NCBI GenBank assembly: GCA_947454695.1
Contig: CANGMW010000176.1
Coordinates: forward strand, 1-5,690
Source: Comamonadaceae bacterium
GTDB taxonomy: Bacteria; Pseudomonadota; Gammaproteobacteria; Burkholderiales; Burkholderiaceae_C
Length of the DNA stretch: 5,690 bases
Reading direction: 5' to 3'
Under the pieces are notes generated by a model. It did not search any database. It saw only the letters and a program-made list of their open reading frames with translations, and was not told the origin of the DNA. How positions within the stretch are numbered: the stretch's first letter is position 1; every line of letters starts with the position of its first letter. The position numbers and the translations under genes were made by a program. Shown piece after piece: positions 4,960 to 5,690 of the stretch.

Positions 4960-5644
4960 CTTTTTCCTTCTCGCCCCCAGAGCGCGATTGCAAATAGCGC
5001 CCCAGCAACACCACCAAGACGGCGCCAGCGGCCGCGGCGGTATGGTGCAACCATGTGTTGGCTTGGGCAAACGCCATGAAGGTCACGTCGCTGGCAATGG
5101 TTTCACCGCCAACCCAACCGATCAAAGCGGCGCCCAGGGTCACGATGATGGGGAAACGCTCCATGAGGCGAATCATCAAGGTGCTGCCAAAGATCACCAA
5201 CGGGATGCTGATGGCCAGGCCAAGAATCAGCAGCGTGGTGCTGCCCTTGGCCGCTGCGGCCACGGCGATCACGTTATCCAGACTCATCACCAAGTCGGCA
5301 ATCAAGATGGTGCGCACCGCAGACATCAAACTGCCATGCTCTTTGTGTTCGCCTTCGCCTTCTTCGTTCTCGCTGAGCAGCTGTATGCCAATCCACAGCA
5401 GCAGCAGGCCGCCGATGATTTGCAAGTAGGAAATTTGCAGCAGCTGCGCGGCCACCACGGTCAGACCAATACGCAGCACCACCGCCGCGCCCGAGCCGAA
5501 GAAGACGGCCTTGCGTTGCTGATGCGGCGGCAGGGAACGTGCCGCCAGGGCAATCACCACGGCGTTGTCGCCCGACAAAATGATATTGATCCAAATGATC
5601 TTGAGCAGGCCAATCCAGAAATCCACGCTTTGAAGCAACTCCAT
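4955..5644 (-). CDS. TerC/YjbE-family integral membrane protein, likely metal (Mn2+) exporter
   Basis: From the ATG at 5644 this is a 229-residue inner-membrane protein with about seven hydrophobic segments. The TerC signatures are two copies of an acidic motif inside membrane helices: S-G-D-N-A at 24-28, and A-D-L-V-M-S-L-D-N-V at 116-125, including Asp117 and Asp123. The two halves give the family's internal repeat. A charged cytosolic-type loop at about 91-103 is rich in Glu and His. Members of the YjbE/YkoY branch are linked to manganese efflux and to loading metal onto exported proteins; the tellurite name comes from a distant plasmid relative. A GTG one codon earlier (5647) is also possible, but AAGGAG at 5656-5651 lies 6 bases from the ATG and only 3 from the GTG. 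Only 46 bases upstream are visible, so a manganese riboswitch cannot be assessed. It is probably unrelated to the phosphatase unit downstream. Confidence 0.92.
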   Translation of the reverse strand: MELLQSVDFWIGLLKIIWINIILSGDNAVVIALAARSLPPHQQRKAVFFGSGAAVVLRIGLTVVAAQLLQISYLQIIGGLLLLWIGIQLLSENEEGEGEHKEHGSLMSAVRTILIADLVMSLDNVIAVAAAAKGSTTLLILGLAISIPLVIFGSTLMIRLMERFPIIVTLGAALIGWVGGETIASDVTFMAFAQANTWLHHTAAAAGAVLVVLLGRYLQSRSGGEKEKA

Positions 5645-5650
5645 CACTGT

Positions 5651-5656
5651 CTCCTT
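5651..5656 (-). promoter_or_regulatory. Ribosome-binding site deciding the terC start
   Basis: AAGGAG on the - strand ends 6 bases before the ATG at 5644 and 3 bases before the adjacent GTG at 5647. The spacing favours the ATG. Confidence 0.8.
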
Positions 5657-5690
5657 GTTATTTGTTTAGATGCAAGAAGCGCTCCGGACG

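Noticed and set aside
5055..5594. Open frames of 124 and 106 codons within terC
   Set aside because: They are antisense or out-of-frame shadows of terC with low-complexity, Arg- or Ser-rich translations.

Overview
The window looks like chromosomal DNA of a Gram-negative bacterium, most likely a betaproteobacterium of the Burkholderiales (Comamonadaceae-like). The reasons are the type IVa pilins, a PglL-type O-oligosaccharyltransferase, a two-domain FHA protein, a PP2C phosphatase and a YjbE-type TerC protein, all in proteobacterial style with moderate-to-high GC. The genus is an inference from protein character; no search was possible. I see no mobile element, CRISPR array, tRNA or rRNA.

Layout. 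On the + strand, positions 1-204 hold the C-terminal end of an OmpW-type outer-membrane porin, closed by a strong intrinsic terminator at about 225-259. Everything else is on the - strand. Read in the direction of transcription (right to left) the order is: a TerC/YjbE membrane protein (5644-4955), a PP2C-type Ser/Thr phosphatase (4845-4060), a double-FHA protein (4016-3393), a 280-bp regulatory region, pilin 1 (3112-2627), pilin 2 (2529-2032), a UUCG-loop terminator (2013-1992), and a PglL-like pilin O-oligosaccharyltransferase (1991-327) that meets the ompW gene tail to tail.

How the parts fit. The two pilins and the transferase form a pilus-and-glycosylation cassette: PilD-processed pilins in the inner membrane and an enzyme that would move a lipid-linked glycan onto them in the periplasm. 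The cassette has a convincing sigma-54 promoter at 3231-3246, in front of pilin 1. About 120-150 bp upstream of the predicted start lies a near-perfect 30-bp dyad with TGTC half-sites, with an IHF-like motif between them. This is the architecture expected of an enhancer-activated (PilR-like) pilin promoter. The transferase has no ribosome-binding site of its own, and its ATG abuts the U-tract of the pilin terminator, so it should be made at much lower levels than pilin. The PP2C and FHA genes form a separate two-gene phosphosignalling unit whose partner kinase is not in the window.

The gene content is conventional. The most interesting signals are regulatory: the sigma-54/dyad promoter region, the terminator fused to the pglL start codon, and two ancient pilin paralogues with shared ends but different middles.
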